Assembly: GCA_026195895.1 (NCBI GenBank)
Contig: JAPHRO010000026.1
Span: 1 to 64,000, forward strand
DNA from: Gammaproteobacteria bacterium
Lineage (GTDB): Bacteria; Pseudomonadota; Gammaproteobacteria; SZUA-229
Direction: 5' to 3'
Length of the DNA: 64,000 bases
Shown here in pieces: positions 17,720-26,939 of the stretch. How positions within the stretch are numbered: position 1 is the first letter of the stretch; every line of letters starts with the position of its first letter. Below the pieces are notes generated by a model. That model worked only from the letters and a program-made list of their open reading frames with translations, was not told where the DNA came from and made no database searches. A program made the translations under genes and the position numbers.

Positions 17720-18211
17720 GTAGGGAATCTCCAAAAAAACGGCTATTAAAGCAGCATAGGATACACTGGAATGGACGGGGTTTTAAACTAAAAGATCAAC
17801 CACAGTGCTAATTTCAGCTTCATAAGAAGCTGAAATTAAAAATAAAAATTTAGCTGACAGGATAATAGCTATTGATCGTGATGTAATTACCTAAAGATGC
17901 TCGGCAGACTATGGAATTCGCCATCCTCTCCAGCAAAGCATTTATCCCTGATAAATGCATATTCTGTCTCAAGCCTGAAAAATAGCAATTCAGCCAGGTA
18001 GACGCATTAAACATCATCCAGATTAAAGACAACCCAAAAATATACGCCTTAATTCTGAACATGCTATTGCATACCACGACACGCTCTACCCTGCCGAATC
18101 TCTTTATAAAGTTTTAATGAATTAAGTGTCAGGGCAGGTGATGGAATAAACTAACATAAACTATTTTTGCAATTACTTACCTGGCTTTCCAATAATTCGG
18201 CTCGCGGGCAT
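17720..18211. other. 492-base intergenic region with hairpins, no convincing gene
   Basis: Between dtd and hisB. It holds a 12-base perfect hairpin (17810-17837) and a 9-base one with a 3-base loop (GCATTTATC-CCT-GATAAATGC, 17938-17958). The only ORF above 60 codons (minus, 17850-18077) has unlikely composition and no start signal. A plus-strand frame from ATG 17911 reads protein-like but has an in-frame TAG after 24 codons. The hisB promoter must be in the left part. Confidence 0.6.
17810..17837. repeat. Perfect inverted repeat, 12-base arms
   Basis: AATTTCAGCTTC (17810-17821), four-base loop ATAA, then the exact complement (17826-17837). No U-run follows on either strand, so it is not a standard terminator. 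It lies about 90 bases upstream of the hisB start, and its arms resemble those of the hairpin before dprA. Confidence 0.6.
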
Positions 18212-18658
18212 TTATTTGTTAACAACCTGCAACCAGAATGTTACTGGGCCGTCATTAACCAGACCAACCTGCATATCCGCACCAAAAGCTCCGGAAGCTA
18301 CTTTTGCCATCTTTTCCTGACTCTGAGCAACCATGTAGTCAAACCATTTTTTTCCTTCTGCTGGCATCGCCGCCGATGAAAAACTGGGCCGCATGCCTTT
18401 ATTGGTATCTGCTGCCAGGGTGAACTGGGGCACCAACAGCAATTCTCCATCAATATCCTGCAAACTAAGATTCATCTTGCCCCGCTCATCTTCAAACACC
18501 CGGTAACCCAGCACACGATCGAGGAGCCGATCGGCTTCAGTTGAGGAATCGTTTTTCTCCACTCCCAGCAGGACCAGAAGCCCCTGGTCAATCCGGGCTA
18601 TTTCCTGGTTATTCACCACAACATTTGCGCTTTTGACTCTTTGTAATAAGGCAATCAT
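18212..18658 (-). CDS. dtd: D-aminoacyl-tRNA deacylase
   Basis: A 148-residue cytoplasmic enzyme that hydrolyses D-amino acids (and Gly) from tRNAs, protecting translation. It carries both family signatures: [20 protein letters not shown] (the SQFTL-type loop) and the NDGPVTFWL cross-subunit Gly-Pro motif near the end. Its start overlaps the pip stop by four bases, so the two are co-translated. Confidence 0.95.
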   Translation of the reverse strand: MIALLQRVKSANVVVNNQEIARIDQGLLVLLGVEKNDSSTEADRLLDRVLGYRVFEDERGKMNLSLQDIDGELLLVPQFTLAADTNKGMRPSFSSAAMPAEGKKWFDYMVAQSQEKMAKVASGAFGADMQVGLVNDGPVTFWLQVVNK

Positions 18659-19605
18659 TTAAGCTGCTCTGCTATTTGATCAGTAATTTCAATTAACCTG
18701 TTCGCTATCTCGGTTTCCATTACCGCATGACCCGACTGCGGCATGATATTTAATTCTGCCTGCGGCCAGACTTTGTGTAACGCCCACGCCTGATCAACGG
18801 GACAAATCATGTCATAACGCCCCTGCACGATATAACCGGGAATATTTTTTAGCCGGTGGGCATTATTCAACAACTGATCAACCTGCAAAAAACTGTCATT
18901 AATAAAATAGTGACACTCGATACGAGCAATGGCACGCGCAGCATGAGGATTACCAAAATGCTCCATAATCTGCTCGTCAGGCGTCAGACTCGCGGTTAAT
19001 CCCTCCCAGATAGACCAGGCTCTGGCGGCAGAATCCCTGATATTGTCATCATCTGAGGTCAGCCTTTTGTAATAGGCGGTCACCATGTCATCTCTTTCGT
19101 TTTCAGCAATGGGCTGAATATAATCCTGCCAGTAATCTGGAAAAATCTGACTGGTGCCGTACTGATAAAACCATTGAATATCCTGTTTTCTTGCCAGGAA
19201 AATACCTCTTAATACCAGCGCATGCACAACATCTGGGTGGGTTTCTGCATAGGCCAGCGCCAGTGTCGAGCCCCATGAACCACCAAATAACACCCATTTA
19301 TTAATCTCGAGCTGCCGCCGAATCAGCTCCATATCCGCCACCAGATCCCAGGTCGTGTTGTTCTCAAGCTCTGCATGTGGTGTGGAGCGACCGCAGCCGC
19401 GCTGATCAAACAGAATAATCCGGTAAACGTCAGGATTAAAAAATCGCCGATGAATCTCACCACAGCCGGCGCCAGGACCACCATGTAAAAAAACGATGGG
19501 TATACCATCGGGCGTACCCGATTCTTCAACATACAGCTCATGCAGCTCATCAACCTGAAGACGATGGGTAATATAGGGTTCTAATGGCGGATAAAAATTT
19601 TGCAT
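18655..19605 (-). CDS. pip: Proline iminopeptidase (alpha/beta hydrolase)
   Basis: A 316-residue serine peptidase of family S33 that releases N-terminal proline. The oxyanion motif is HGGPGAGC, the nucleophile Ser is in [10 protein letters not shown], the acid is in the GRYDMICP region and His is in SGHAVMETE. Length and the LPPLEPY-like N-terminus ([15 protein letters not shown]) are typical. It forms a two-gene unit with dtd; the promoter lies in the gap that also contains, on the other strand, the control region of the small RNA. Confidence 0.93.
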   Translation of the reverse strand: MQNFYPPLEPYITHRLQVDELHELYVEESGTPDGIPIVFLHGGPGAGCGEIHRRFFNPDVYRIILFDQRGCGRSTPHAELENNTTWDLVADMELIRRQLEINKWVLFGGSWGSTLALAYAETHPDVVHALVLRGIFLARKQDIQWFYQYGTSQIFPDYWQDYIQPIAENERDDMVTAYYKRLTSDDDNIRDSAARAWSIWEGLTASLTPDEQIMEHFGNPHAARAIARIECHYFINDSFLQVDQLLNNAHRLKNIPGYIVQGRYDMICPVDQAWALHKVWPQAELNIMPQSGHAVMETEIANRLIEITDQIAEQLK

Positions 19606-19640
19606 TGCTGAGCTGACACTCCCGATACATTGACTACAGC

Positions 19641-19660
19641 TTGTAGGATTATCCCTACAA
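19641..19660 (+). promoter_or_regulatory. GacA-box-like palindrome upstream of the Csr-type RNA
   Basis: TTGTAGG (19641-19647), six bases, CCTACAA (19654-19660). The GacA/UvrY upstream activating sequence of rsmY/rsmZ/csrB genes has the form TGTAAG-N6-CTTACA; this matches in length, spacing and all but one symmetric pair. Its centre is about 88 bases upstream of the predicted RNA start. Confidence 0.7.
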
Positions 19661-19738
19661 GAGACTACTCATAATTCTGACATGAATTCACTACATCAAC
19701 TGATAGCCGTCATCACTGGACTTGACCATAATATATAC

Positions 19739-19937
19739 ATGGACACAAGGACTTGGCTGGACAGGACACAGGGATAGTACAGGAAGTAGCTGGAAAGGAT
19801 TCACAGGGAAACGGATTAAGGACTGCAGGACTCGAACAGGAAGTATACAGGAAATCAGGATATAGCTACATTGCCAAACCCAATCACCATAGGGCCAGGA
19901 CGCTCAAAGCCCCGATAAGGATTATCGGGGCTTTTTA
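19739..19937 (+). ncRNA. CsrB/RsmZ-family small RNA (CsrA/RsmA sponge)
   Basis: About 199 bases between pip and ttcA contain 17 GGA triplets (first at 19741, last in the terminator loop at 19919), eleven of them AGGA. They are spaced 5-15 bases apart from 19741 to 19860. Multiple GGA sites are the binding sites of CsrA/RsmA, and RNAs of this build titrate the protein. A -10-like CATAAT (19727-19732), a GacA-box-like palindrome and an intrinsic terminator frame the unit. No reading frame inside looks coded. The 5' end is inferred from the -10 position. I cannot assign it to csrB, csrC, rsmX, rsmY or rsmZ by name. Confidence 0.85.
19906..19937 (+). terminator. Intrinsic terminator of the Csr-type RNA
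   Basis: AAAGCCCCGATAA (19906-19918), loop GGA, TTATCGGGGCTTT, then T's to 19936. A 13-base GC-rich stem with a GGA in the loop is common in this RNA family. Confidence 0.93.
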
Positions 19938-20054
19938 TTGCCTGGGGAAAATTTTTACCCTGGCGCTGAGTCTCATCCAGTAGACGCCAGGCAGGCAAAA
20001 TTACCCGCTATTTTATTCTTGCAATCAATGACACAGTCTGTATCTTTGCTGGCC

Positions 20055-20792
20055 ATGACTGAATTTGTAAAACCGCCAAAAACGCTGTTGCGCCAGGCTG
20101 GCCGTGCGCTGGTTGATTTCAACATGATTAAAGAAGGTGACCGAGTCCTGCTGGGGCTGTCAGGCGGCAAGGACTCACTGGCCCTGTTGCACATCCTGAA
20201 TCACTTTCAGCGACACGCACCAATTAAATTCGAATTTGCCGCAATGACCGTTGATCCAATGGCCGGTGACTTTGACCCTTCACCGATGATTCCCTACCTG
20301 AAATCACTGGCTGTCGAATATTATTATTGCCGTGAACCCATTATGGACATGGCAAAAGAACACATGGGCAAACCATCCTATTGCGCCTTTTGCTCGAGAA
20401 TTAAACGCGGCATAATGTACAGCACAGCCCGCAAACATAATTTTAACGTCATTGCCCTGGCCCAACATCTGGATGATCTGGCAGAGAGTTTTTTGATGTC
20501 GGCCTTTCACGGTGGACAATTAAAAACCATGAAAGCCCATTATATAAATGATGATGGCGACCTGAGAATTATTCGCCCGCTGGTCTATTGCCGCGAACGC
20601 CAGACCCGAGATTTGTCTGAAACGGCGAAATTACCCATTATTCCAGATTCCTGCCCGGCCTGTTTTTCTATGCCGACACAACGTCAGCACATGAAAGAAC
20701 TACTGGCCGGAGAAGAAAGACTGAACAAGACGCTGTTTAAATCGCTGTTGACAACTTTAAAGCCGCTAATGAGAAAAGGCTGCCCGGACTAG
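20055..20792 (+). CDS. ttcA: TtcA-family tRNA 2-thiolation ATP pyrophosphatase
   Basis: A 245-residue PP-loop protein expected to thiolate cytidine-32 of tRNAs with an Fe-S cofactor. The PP-loop is LSGGKDSLALLH (near residue 37). The cluster Cys pair is in CAFCSRIKRG, with another pair in CPACF before SMPTQRQHMKELL. The frame is open upstream to 19938, but that overlaps the sRNA terminator. ATG 20055 (MTEFVKPPKTLLRQAG) gives the family-like N-terminus, and ATG 20028 is possible; neither has a good Shine-Dalgarno. It is slightly short compared with E. coli TtcA. Confidence 0.85.
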   Translation: MTEFVKPPKTLLRQAGRALVDFNMIKEGDRVLLGLSGGKDSLALLHILNHFQRHAPIKFEFAAMTVDPMAGDFDPSPMIPYLKSLAVEYYYCREPIMDMAKEHMGKPSYCAFCSRIKRGIMYSTARKHNFNVIALAQHLDDLAESFLMSAFHGGQLKTMKAHYINDDGDLRIIRPLVYCRERQTRDLSETAKLPIIPDSCPACFSMPTQRQHMKELLAGEERLNKTLFKSLLTTLKPLMRKGCPD

Positions 20793-20807
20793 TACCTTTA
20801 TTACTAC

Positions 20808-20833
20808 AAGGGCCCAGGTTAGTGAGCCCTTTT
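20808..20833 (+). terminator. Weak terminator after ttcA
   Basis: AAGGGC (20808-20813) pairs with GCCCTT (20826-20831) across a 12-base loop and is followed by two more T's. It lies 15 bases past the ttcA stop. Confidence 0.5.
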
Positions 20834-20897
20834 GCTGGATACAGAATTCAATAACTATTTCTGCCGTATACCTTCAATAGATAAAAAACATTTCAAG

Positions 20898-21142
20898 CTA
20901 TTGAGACGCCGGACCCAGATTATAATCCATATCAAAATCCTTCAATGTCAGTATGGTGCTAGCTGCAAAGCCACGACGATAACCAGGATGTTTACCGCAG
21001 GCCAGCTCGACATCAATGTATAAATGTATAAAGGTGCTGCAGCAATATCGGTCTCAATGCCTGCGATTCCATTGATTGTGATGCCAGCAATTACGCGCAG
21101 CACTACACCTTCATTTGCAGCCAGGCCATAGAACAGGGACAT
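20898..21142 (-). pseudogene. Possible small gene broken by an 8-bp tandem duplication
   Basis: On the minus strand a frame from ATG 21142 (MSLFYGLAANEGVVLRV...) reads protein-like to [10 protein letters not shown]. There the octamer TTATACAT is tandemly repeated (plus-strand ATGTATAA at 21016-21023 and 21024-21031). The frame then shifts to one reading [19 protein letters not shown] and ending DYNLGPASQ at a stop at 20898. Removing one copy gives a single 78-residue frame. No family is recognised, and no Shine-Dalgarno is seen at 21142. The rest of the gap from 20793 to 21249 holds only the weak ttcA terminator. Confidence 0.4.
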
Positions 21143-21249
21143 TGGCCCACGCGGGCACGTGTATTAACTGGTTTTCTGGCAATTCGATCTGGTGATCAGC
21201 CTTATTGGGATAAATTTTTTTTACTAATTTAAAAAAGCAATAAAACCAG

Positions 21250-21780
21250 TTATTTTTTACCCACAAACAACGCCTGATCTTCGTCTTCTCGATAAAACAA
21301 ATTTTCCATATCAGAATACACGCGCAATAACTCACCTTGCGTTAATCTAAAATCAGAATTTGACGGCCCGCGACCATTTTTCTGTTCCCCCAGAAATGTC
21401 TGGTAGAAAAGCAGACCACCGGGCTTTAATGCCTGATACAAATTAAGCAGCGTTTGCCGGTGTAGAAAAAAACTAACCACAATGACATCAAACTTTTCAT
21501 CAGTCGGCGGATTGTTTTCCAGATCTCGAACTTCAGCTGTTAATCGAATATTTTTTTCCCGGGAATATTGATTTAATTTTTCTACCGCATTGCGCGACAT
21601 ATCCCAGGCGATGACCTCATAGCCCCTGGCAGCCAACCAGCGACCATTGGCTGCTAATCCGCAGGCATAATCCAGCGCCAGCCCCTGCCACTCTAACAAA
21701 TGTTCATTTTCAGTTAATACAGATGCTACCGTTTGATCGCCCACAGCAATATCTGCATAGTGTTTTTCCCAATCAGGCAT
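21250..21780 (-). CDS. Class I SAM-dependent methyltransferase (TehB-like)
   Basis: About 176 residues with the Rossmann-type methyltransferase order. Motif I is LDYACGLAANGRWLAARG, the acidic loop is VIAWDMSRNAVE, motif IV is FDVIVVSFFLHRQTL, then LKPGGLLFYQTFLGEQ. The closest general resemblance is to TehB/thiopurine-type small-molecule methyltransferases; the substrate is unknown. I choose ATG 21780 (MPDWEKHYADI), eight bases after the trkH stop, with GGAG upstream. The longer frame to 21840 would overlap trkH. It is the last gene of a trkA-trkH unit. Confidence 0.8.
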   Translation of the reverse strand: MPDWEKHYADIAVGDQTVASVLTENEHLLEWQGLALDYACGLAANGRWLAARGYEVIAWDMSRNAVEKLNQYSREKNIRLTAEVRDLENNPPTDEKFDVIVVSFFLHRQTLLNLYQALKPGGLLFYQTFLGEQKNGRGPSNSDFRLTQGELLRVYSDMENLFYREDEDQALFVGKK

Positions 21781-21787
21781 GGCTTGG

Positions 21788-23236
21788 TTATTTTCTCCAG
21801 AAAGCCGGTGTAAACAACACAAGTAAGGTAAAGATTTCAAGCCGCCCCATTAGCATGGCCATGCACAATACCCATTTGGCAAAATCACTGATACTGGCAT
21901 AGTTCGCACCCACATCACCCAGACCTGGGCCGAGATTATTTATTGTTGCAGCCACTGCAGAAAAGGAGGTCACCTGATCCAGCCCACTGGCCATGAGCAA
22001 CAGCATCATCACCACAAACACGCCGACATAGGCCGCAAAGAAGCCCCACACTGCATCAATAACAGAATCAGATACAGGCGTCTTACCTACCTTTACCACG
22101 ACCTGTGCATTGGGGTGAATAAGCCGCATCATTTCTCGCATTCCCTGTTTTATCAGCAGTAAAACGCGAATAACTTTCATACCACCGCCGGTTGATCCGG
22201 CACAGCCACCAATAAAACTGGTGAATAACAGTAACACCGGTAAAAAGCCTGGCCATAAATAAAATTCAGATGTTGCAAACCCCGTTGTGGTACCAATGGA
22301 AACTGCATGAAAAATGCCATGGCGTAATGCATTATCCATTTTATCTGCGCCGGTAAAATACAAATAGGCAACACAAATTGCTGACACAAGGAGCAATACT
22401 TTTACATAAGTCATAAATTCAGTGTCATTGGTATAGGTGCGAATATTCCAACGCCGAAAGGCTACAAAATGCAGACCAAAATTAACCCCGCCAAGCAACA
22501 TAAACACAACGGCGACCATTTCAATATAGACATTATCAAAATAACCAATACTGGCATCATGGGTGGAAAACCCACCTATGGCGACAGTGGAAAAACTGTG
22601 GGAAATAGCATCGAACAAATTCATCCCGGCAAACCAGTAAGCAATAGCGCAAGCCGACGTCAGACTTAAATAAATATACCAGAGCGCTTTGGCAGTTTCG
22701 GTGATTCGCGGGGTTAATTTGTTATCTTTCACCGGGCCCGGCGTTTCTGCACGGTATAGCTGCATACCCCCAATGCCCAACATGGGTAACACGGCAACCG
22801 CCAGAACAATAATACCCATACCGCCTAACCATTGCAGTTCCTGACGATAAAATAAAATAGAGTGCGGCATTCCATCCAGGTTTGTCAGCACAGTGGCGCC
22901 GGTTGTTGTCAATCCAGAAACGGATTCAAAAAATGCATCCGCAACACTTATGTCTAATTGCTCATATAATAAAAAAGGTAAGGCGCCAGAAGCACCTAGA
23001 ACAAACCAGAACAGCACCACGACCAGAAAGCCGTCGCGCAATCGCAAATCGGTTTTAACATTTCTAACAGGAAGCCATAAAAATACGCCCAGGCCTAACA
23101 GCGTTACGTAACTATAAAAGAAAGCGTCACCGGCGTCTTCCTGATACAGCAGATCAATCAGCAACGGCGGCAGGGAAGTGATGCTGAATAGCATCAACAG
23201 GATTCCAATTATGCGTTGTATAACTCTAAAGTGCAC
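21788..23236 (-). CDS. trkH: Trk potassium uptake channel subunit TrkH
   Basis: A 482-residue membrane protein of the TrkH/KtrB superfamily, with four pore-loop repeats recognised by GLTTTGATVLTNLD, FSTVAIGGFSTHD, TTTGFATSEFYLWP and ATINNLGPGLGDVG. Gly-containing filters line the K+ path. GTG 23236 is the start (HFRVIQRIIGILL), five bases after the trkA stop; such spacing implies a trkAH operon. The ring protein TrkA gates it with NAD(H)/ATP. Confidence 0.95.
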   Translation of the reverse strand: MHFRVIQRIIGILLMLFSITSLPPLLIDLLYQEDAGDAFFYSYVTLLGLGVFLWLPVRNVKTDLRLRDGFLVVVLFWFVLGASGALPFLLYEQLDISVADAFFESVSGLTTTGATVLTNLDGMPHSILFYRQELQWLGGMGIIVLAVAVLPMLGIGGMQLYRAETPGPVKDNKLTPRITETAKALWYIYLSLTSACAIAYWFAGMNLFDAISHSFSTVAIGGFSTHDASIGYFDNVYIEMVAVVFMLLGGVNFGLHFVAFRRWNIRTYTNDTEFMTYVKVLLLVSAICVAYLYFTGADKMDNALRHGIFHAVSIGTTTGFATSEFYLWPGFLPVLLLFTSFIGGCAGSTGGGMKVIRVLLLIKQGMREMMRLIHPNAQVVVKVGKTPVSDSVIDAVWGFFAAYVGVFVVMMLLLMASGLDQVTSFSAVAATINNLGPGLGDVGANYASISDFAKWVLCMAMLMGRLEIFTLLVLFTPAFWRK

Positions 23237-23241
23237 AATGA

Positions 23242-24618
23242 TTAAATAAAGGTGATACCGACCTGGAACAAGCGTTCCACTTCGCTAATTTTTGATTTAT
23301 CAACCAGAAACAGCACCACATGATCTTCGGCTTCAATCACCGTATCATGATGCGCAATGATGACATCTTTACCGCGGACAATGGCTCCTATTGTAGTGCC
23401 TTCAGGCAAGCCGATTTCTTCCAGTCTTTTGCCTACGACCTTGGAATTATTTTCATCACCATGGGCGATGGCTTCTATGGCCTCGGCTGCACCTCGTCGC
23501 AAAGAATGCACAGCCACAACGTCACCTTTACGCACATGGGTCAACAAGGCACCAATGGTCACCTGCTCGGGTGATATGGCAACATCGATTGACTGGTGAC
23601 TTTCCATTAAGTCCACATAAGCCGGGCGATTAATTAATGACATAACTTTTCGGGCACCCAGTCGTTTAGCTAACATGGCCGAAAGAATATTCGCTTCATC
23701 ATCATTGGTGACTGAGCAGAAAATATCCATGCTGTCGATATTTTCTTCCAGCAATAATTCTTCATTGGAAGAATCGCCCAGCAACACGACACTGGCAGAC
23801 AGCACCTGCGACAAATGTCTTGCCCGCTCGGGGTGGCGCTCAATGATTTTAACCTGATGAGTTGACTCAAGACGTTCAGCCAGTCGTTTACCAATATTGC
23901 CACCACCGGCAATAATGATGCGTTTATTTTTTTTGTCGACGCGCCGCAACTCTTTCATCACGTCACGAATATGCTCACGGGCCGCAATAAAAAACATTTC
24001 ATCGTCCGGCTCTATAACCGTGTGCCCCATGGGAATAATTGCCCGACCCCGACGATAAATTGCCGCTACCCGAGTATCAATGTTTGGCATATGCGTGCGC
24101 AGTTCCTGCAATTCATGCCCCACCATGGGGCCACCGTAATAGGCCCGCAAACCAACCAGGACTACTTTGCCATCGGCAAAATCCAGCACCTGTAAGGCGC
24201 CTGGATATTCAACAATATTGCTGATGTAGTTAGTAACAATTTCTTCGGGACTAATGAGAACATCAATGGGCAGAGCGTTGCCGATGAATAATTCGTTGTG
24301 CGCCAGATATTGCGCCGAACGGATACGAGCTATTTTGGTGGGGGTATGGTGCAGGGTCCAGGCAACCTGACAGGCAACCATGTTGGTTTCATCACTATTG
24401 GTCACGGCGATGAGCATATCGGCATCTTCCACCCCCGCCTGTTCCAGCACATTCGGGTGGGCTGCATTACCGACGACAGTCTGTATATCCAGACGATCGC
24501 GCAACTCATTCAACAACTCTACTTTTGCATCAACCAGGGTTATGTCGTTCGCTTCCGACGCCAAATTTGCTGCCACGGAAGAACCCACCTGGCCTGCGCC
24601 CAGAATCAGGATTTTCAT
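23242..24618 (-). CDS. trkA: Trk system regulatory subunit TrkA
   Basis: A 458-residue cytoplasmic peripheral protein with two RCK units in tandem. It starts with MKILILGAGQVGSSVAANL (first NAD-binding fold), has a second IIIAGGGNIGKRLAERLE near residue 233, and an RCK_C domain after each. It binds the TrkH dimer and controls K+ flux. It lies 55 bases downstream of rsmB, as in many Gammaproteobacteria (def-fmt-rsmB-trkA). Confidence 0.97.
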   Translation of the reverse strand: MKILILGAGQVGSSVAANLASEANDITLVDAKVELLNELRDRLDIQTVVGNAAHPNVLEQAGVEDADMLIAVTNSDETNMVACQVAWTLHHTPTKIARIRSAQYLAHNELFIGNALPIDVLISPEEIVTNYISNIVEYPGALQVLDFADGKVVLVGLRAYYGGPMVGHELQELRTHMPNIDTRVAAIYRRGRAIIPMGHTVIEPDDEMFFIAAREHIRDVMKELRRVDKKNKRIIIAGGGNIGKRLAERLESTHQVKIIERHPERARHLSQVLSASVVLLGDSSNEELLLEENIDSMDIFCSVTNDDEANILSAMLAKRLGARKVMSLINRPAYVDLMESHQSIDVAISPEQVTIGALLTHVRKGDVVAVHSLRRGAAEAIEAIAHGDENNSKVVGKRLEEIGLPEGTTIGAIVRGKDVIIAHHDTVIEAEDHVVLFLVDKSKISEVERLFQVGITFI

Positions 24619-24673
24619 TATAGAAACTTTTTAATATCCAATGGCGCGAAGTTTACGCCTTATTCCAGCCTGT

Positions 24674-26020
24674 TCAACCGGTTTTAGTGAGCAATGAATA
24701 ATAAAAGCCATCCATCAGATCCTGCCCCGGGAATATCTGCCGGCCATGGATTCTTTTTTGCCCAAAATCGGCATGGATATCGAGTTCTACTGCATCCGGC
24801 GCCTGCTGCAAAAACCAGCTAATCTGATTTTCGTTTTCAGCCTTAAATACTGAACAGGTGACATAAAGAAGTTTGCCGCCCGGTTTTAATAGCGGCCAGA
24901 TATTTTTCAGTATCTGTTGCTGAACCTCGACCAGTTGCGCAATATCATCGGCTCGCCGCAGTGATTTAATATCTGGATGCCGACGAATCACGCCACTGGC
25001 CGAACAGGGCACATCCAGCAGAATGCCATCAAACAATTCACCATCCCACCAGTCATCAGGTGACTGCGCATCGCCGGCCACCAGTTCGGCGGAAAATTCC
25101 AGTCGCTCCAGATTTTCCTGCACCCGCATCAAACGCTGATCGGATATATCCATTGCCGTCACCTGCAAGGTTGGCTGCAATTCCAGCATGTGCCCGGTTT
25201 TGCCGCCGGGTGCGGCGCAACAATCCAGAATTTTTTGTCCGGCCTGCAAATCCAGCAAATATGCCGCCTGCTGTGCCCCGGCATCCTGCACCGAAAACCA
25301 GCCGTCCTGATATCCTGGCAAGTTCGTTACGTCACACGCCTGCTCCAGCATCAGCGCATCTTCCGCCATATCCAGTTTACTGGCCGATAGCTCCAGCTTC
25401 TGCAAATAATCGTCAGGGGAAATTTTCTGGCGGTTAATACGCAGCACCAGAGGTGCCTGACTGTTATTGGCATCCAGTATCTGCTGCCATTGCTCGGGCC
25501 AGTCCTGTTGCAACTGATGGATAATCCACTGTGGATGCGAGTACCGGGCTTCGCTGTCATGTTCAATTGCGGCTAATAACGCGTCTTTCTGCCGGATAAA
25601 ATTCCGCAGTACGCCGTTAACCATTCCCGCCGCCCATTTTTTACGTGATTTTCTAATCATGCTGACGGTCGCATCCACCGAGGCATAATCGGGCACCCGA
25701 GTATCCATCAACTGGTACAGCCCTAACAACAGCGCCAGTTGTACATCATGGTCCTTTGCTTTCAGGGATTTTTTCATTAACTGCGCAAGCAGTGCCTGCA
25801 GCCGAACATGCCAGCGTAATACACCATAGATGAGCATCTGCGCAAACGCTTTATCTTGCGGGGATAATGACTGAGTCAGACGGGGTATAGCGGATGATAA
25901 GGACTCACCTTCATCCAGCACAGCCAGCAGCACCTGTACTGAAATATTGCGTGCGTCGGCTTTCTTGTTATGCGGTTTAATCGGCGGCTCCCAGCACAAG
26001 CCCGGTAATGTCATGGGCAT
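24674..26020 (-). CDS. rsmB: 16S rRNA m5C967 methyltransferase
   Basis: About 435-448 residues. An N-terminal NusB-like helical domain ([24 protein letters not shown]) precedes the SAM domain with [15 protein letters not shown], the catalytic Cys in [15 protein letters not shown] and the second Cys in [12 protein letters not shown]. It methylates C967 of 16S rRNA. The start is uncertain. ATG 26020 or 26014 overlaps fmt by about 40 bases and adds residues foreign to the family. No ATG, GTG or TTG occurs between the fmt stop and the conserved region, but ATT at 25981 follows GGGAG at good spacing. Confidence 0.93.
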   Translation of the reverse strand: MPMTLPGLCWEPPIKPHNKKADARNISVQVLLAVLDEGESLSSAIPRLTQSLSPQDKAFAQMLIYGVLRWHVRLQALLAQLMKKSLKAKDHDVQLALLLGLYQLMDTRVPDYASVDATVSMIRKSRKKWAAGMVNGVLRNFIRQKDALLAAIEHDSEARYSHPQWIIHQLQQDWPEQWQQILDANNSQAPLVLRINRQKISPDDYLQKLELSASKLDMAEDALMLEQACDVTNLPGYQDGWFSVQDAGAQQAAYLLDLQAGQKILDCCAAPGGKTGHMLELQPTLQVTAMDISDQRLMRVQENLERLEFSAELVAGDAQSPDDWWDGELFDGILLDVPCSASGVIRRHPDIKSLRRADDIAQLVEVQQQILKNIWPLLKPGGKLLYVTCSVFKAENENQISWFLQQAPDAVELDIHADFGQKRIHGRQIFPGQDLMDGFYYSLLTKTG

Positions 26021-26933
26021 TCACGAACGCCGGAACATCCATGGGCTTTTTGCCGGGTAGCTGTATCTGCTGCATACGCAATACACCTTCGCCGGTGGCG
26101 ACATCTATGCCCTCTTTATCGCATTTTAGAACCGTGCCCGGAACAGCATCACTTGATCGATCCACCCTCTGCGCCTGCCAGATACGCAACATTTGCGTTT
26201 TGCCGTTCTGGACCATTTCTGTTTGTGCCACCGGCCAGGCATTGAAAGCCCGTACTTTGGCCGCCAGTTGTCTGGCCGGCTGCTGCCAGTCAAGCAGGGC
26301 TTCGGACTTGTGCAGTTTTTCCGCATAACAGGCCAGACTATCATCCTGTTTTTCAGGCTTGAGTGATTGTCCGGCCAACAACGGCAGAGTTTCCATTAAA
26401 GCCTCCGCACCCATTATCGATAATTTGTCATGCAAACTGGAGCCGGTATCTTCCGCCTGAACTGGACAGGTTTTTTTCAGCAGCATATCGCCGGTATCCA
26501 GCCCTGCATCCATTTGCATAATGGTAATGCCTGATTCAGCATCACCCGCCAGAATAGCTCGTTGAATTGGAGCCGCACCCCGCCATCGAGGTAACAGAGA
26601 CGCATGTATATTGATACATCCCAGCCTGGGCGCATCCAGAATCACTTTGGGCAAAATCAGGCCATAAGCCACCACCACCATGAGATCCGCCTGCAAATCA
26701 ATCAGCGCCTGCTGATCTTCGGCCGACTTGAAGTTCAGTGGTTGATAGACTGGAATATCATGTTCCAGCGCCAGTTGCTTAACCGGGCTGGCGGTAAGTT
26801 TACGACCGCGTCCAGCAGGGCGATCCGGCTGGGTGTAAACCGCCACCACCTGATGCTCGGATTCGATTAAGGCGGTCAAGGGAGGAACTGAAAAATCCGG
26901 CGTACCGGCAAATATAATTTTTAATTTAGACAT
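25977..26933 (-). CDS. fmt: Methionyl-tRNA formyltransferase
   Basis: A 318-residue enzyme that formylates initiator Met-tRNA. The catalytic region includes [14 protein letters not shown] at the start, the folate-binding [18 protein letters not shown] loop (with the [10 protein letters not shown] motif) and [17 protein letters not shown]. The C-terminal tRNA-binding domain contains [13 protein letters not shown]. It lies six bases after def and overlaps the 5' end of the rsmB frame. Confidence 0.97.
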   Translation of the reverse strand: MSKLKIIFAGTPDFSVPPLTALIESEHQVVAVYTQPDRPAGRGRKLTASPVKQLALEHDIPVYQPLNFKSAEDQQALIDLQADLMVVVAYGLILPKVILDAPRLGCINIHASLLPRWRGAAPIQRAILAGDAESGITIMQMDAGLDTGDMLLKKTCPVQAEDTGSSLHDKLSIMGAEALMETLPLLAGQSLKPEKQDDSLACYAEKLHKSEALLDWQQPARQLAAKVRAFNAWPVAQTEMVQNGKTQMLRIWQAQRVDRSSDAVPGTVLKCDKEGIDVATGEGVLRMQQIQLPGKKPMDVPAFVNAHDITGLVLGAAD

Positions 26934-26939
26934 CAGGCT

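Noticed and set aside
17850-18077. Minus-strand 75-codon ORF
   Set aside because: No ribosome site, no recognisable family, hydrophobic only in part; treated as chance.
19753-19983. Plus-strand 76-codon ORF
   Set aside because: It lies within the GGA-rich RNA and crosses the terminator; composition is set by GGA repeats, and there is no ribosome site.
20832-21023. Plus-strand 63-codon ORF
   Set aside because: Unlikely composition, and it overlaps the better minus-strand frame with the 8-bp duplication.
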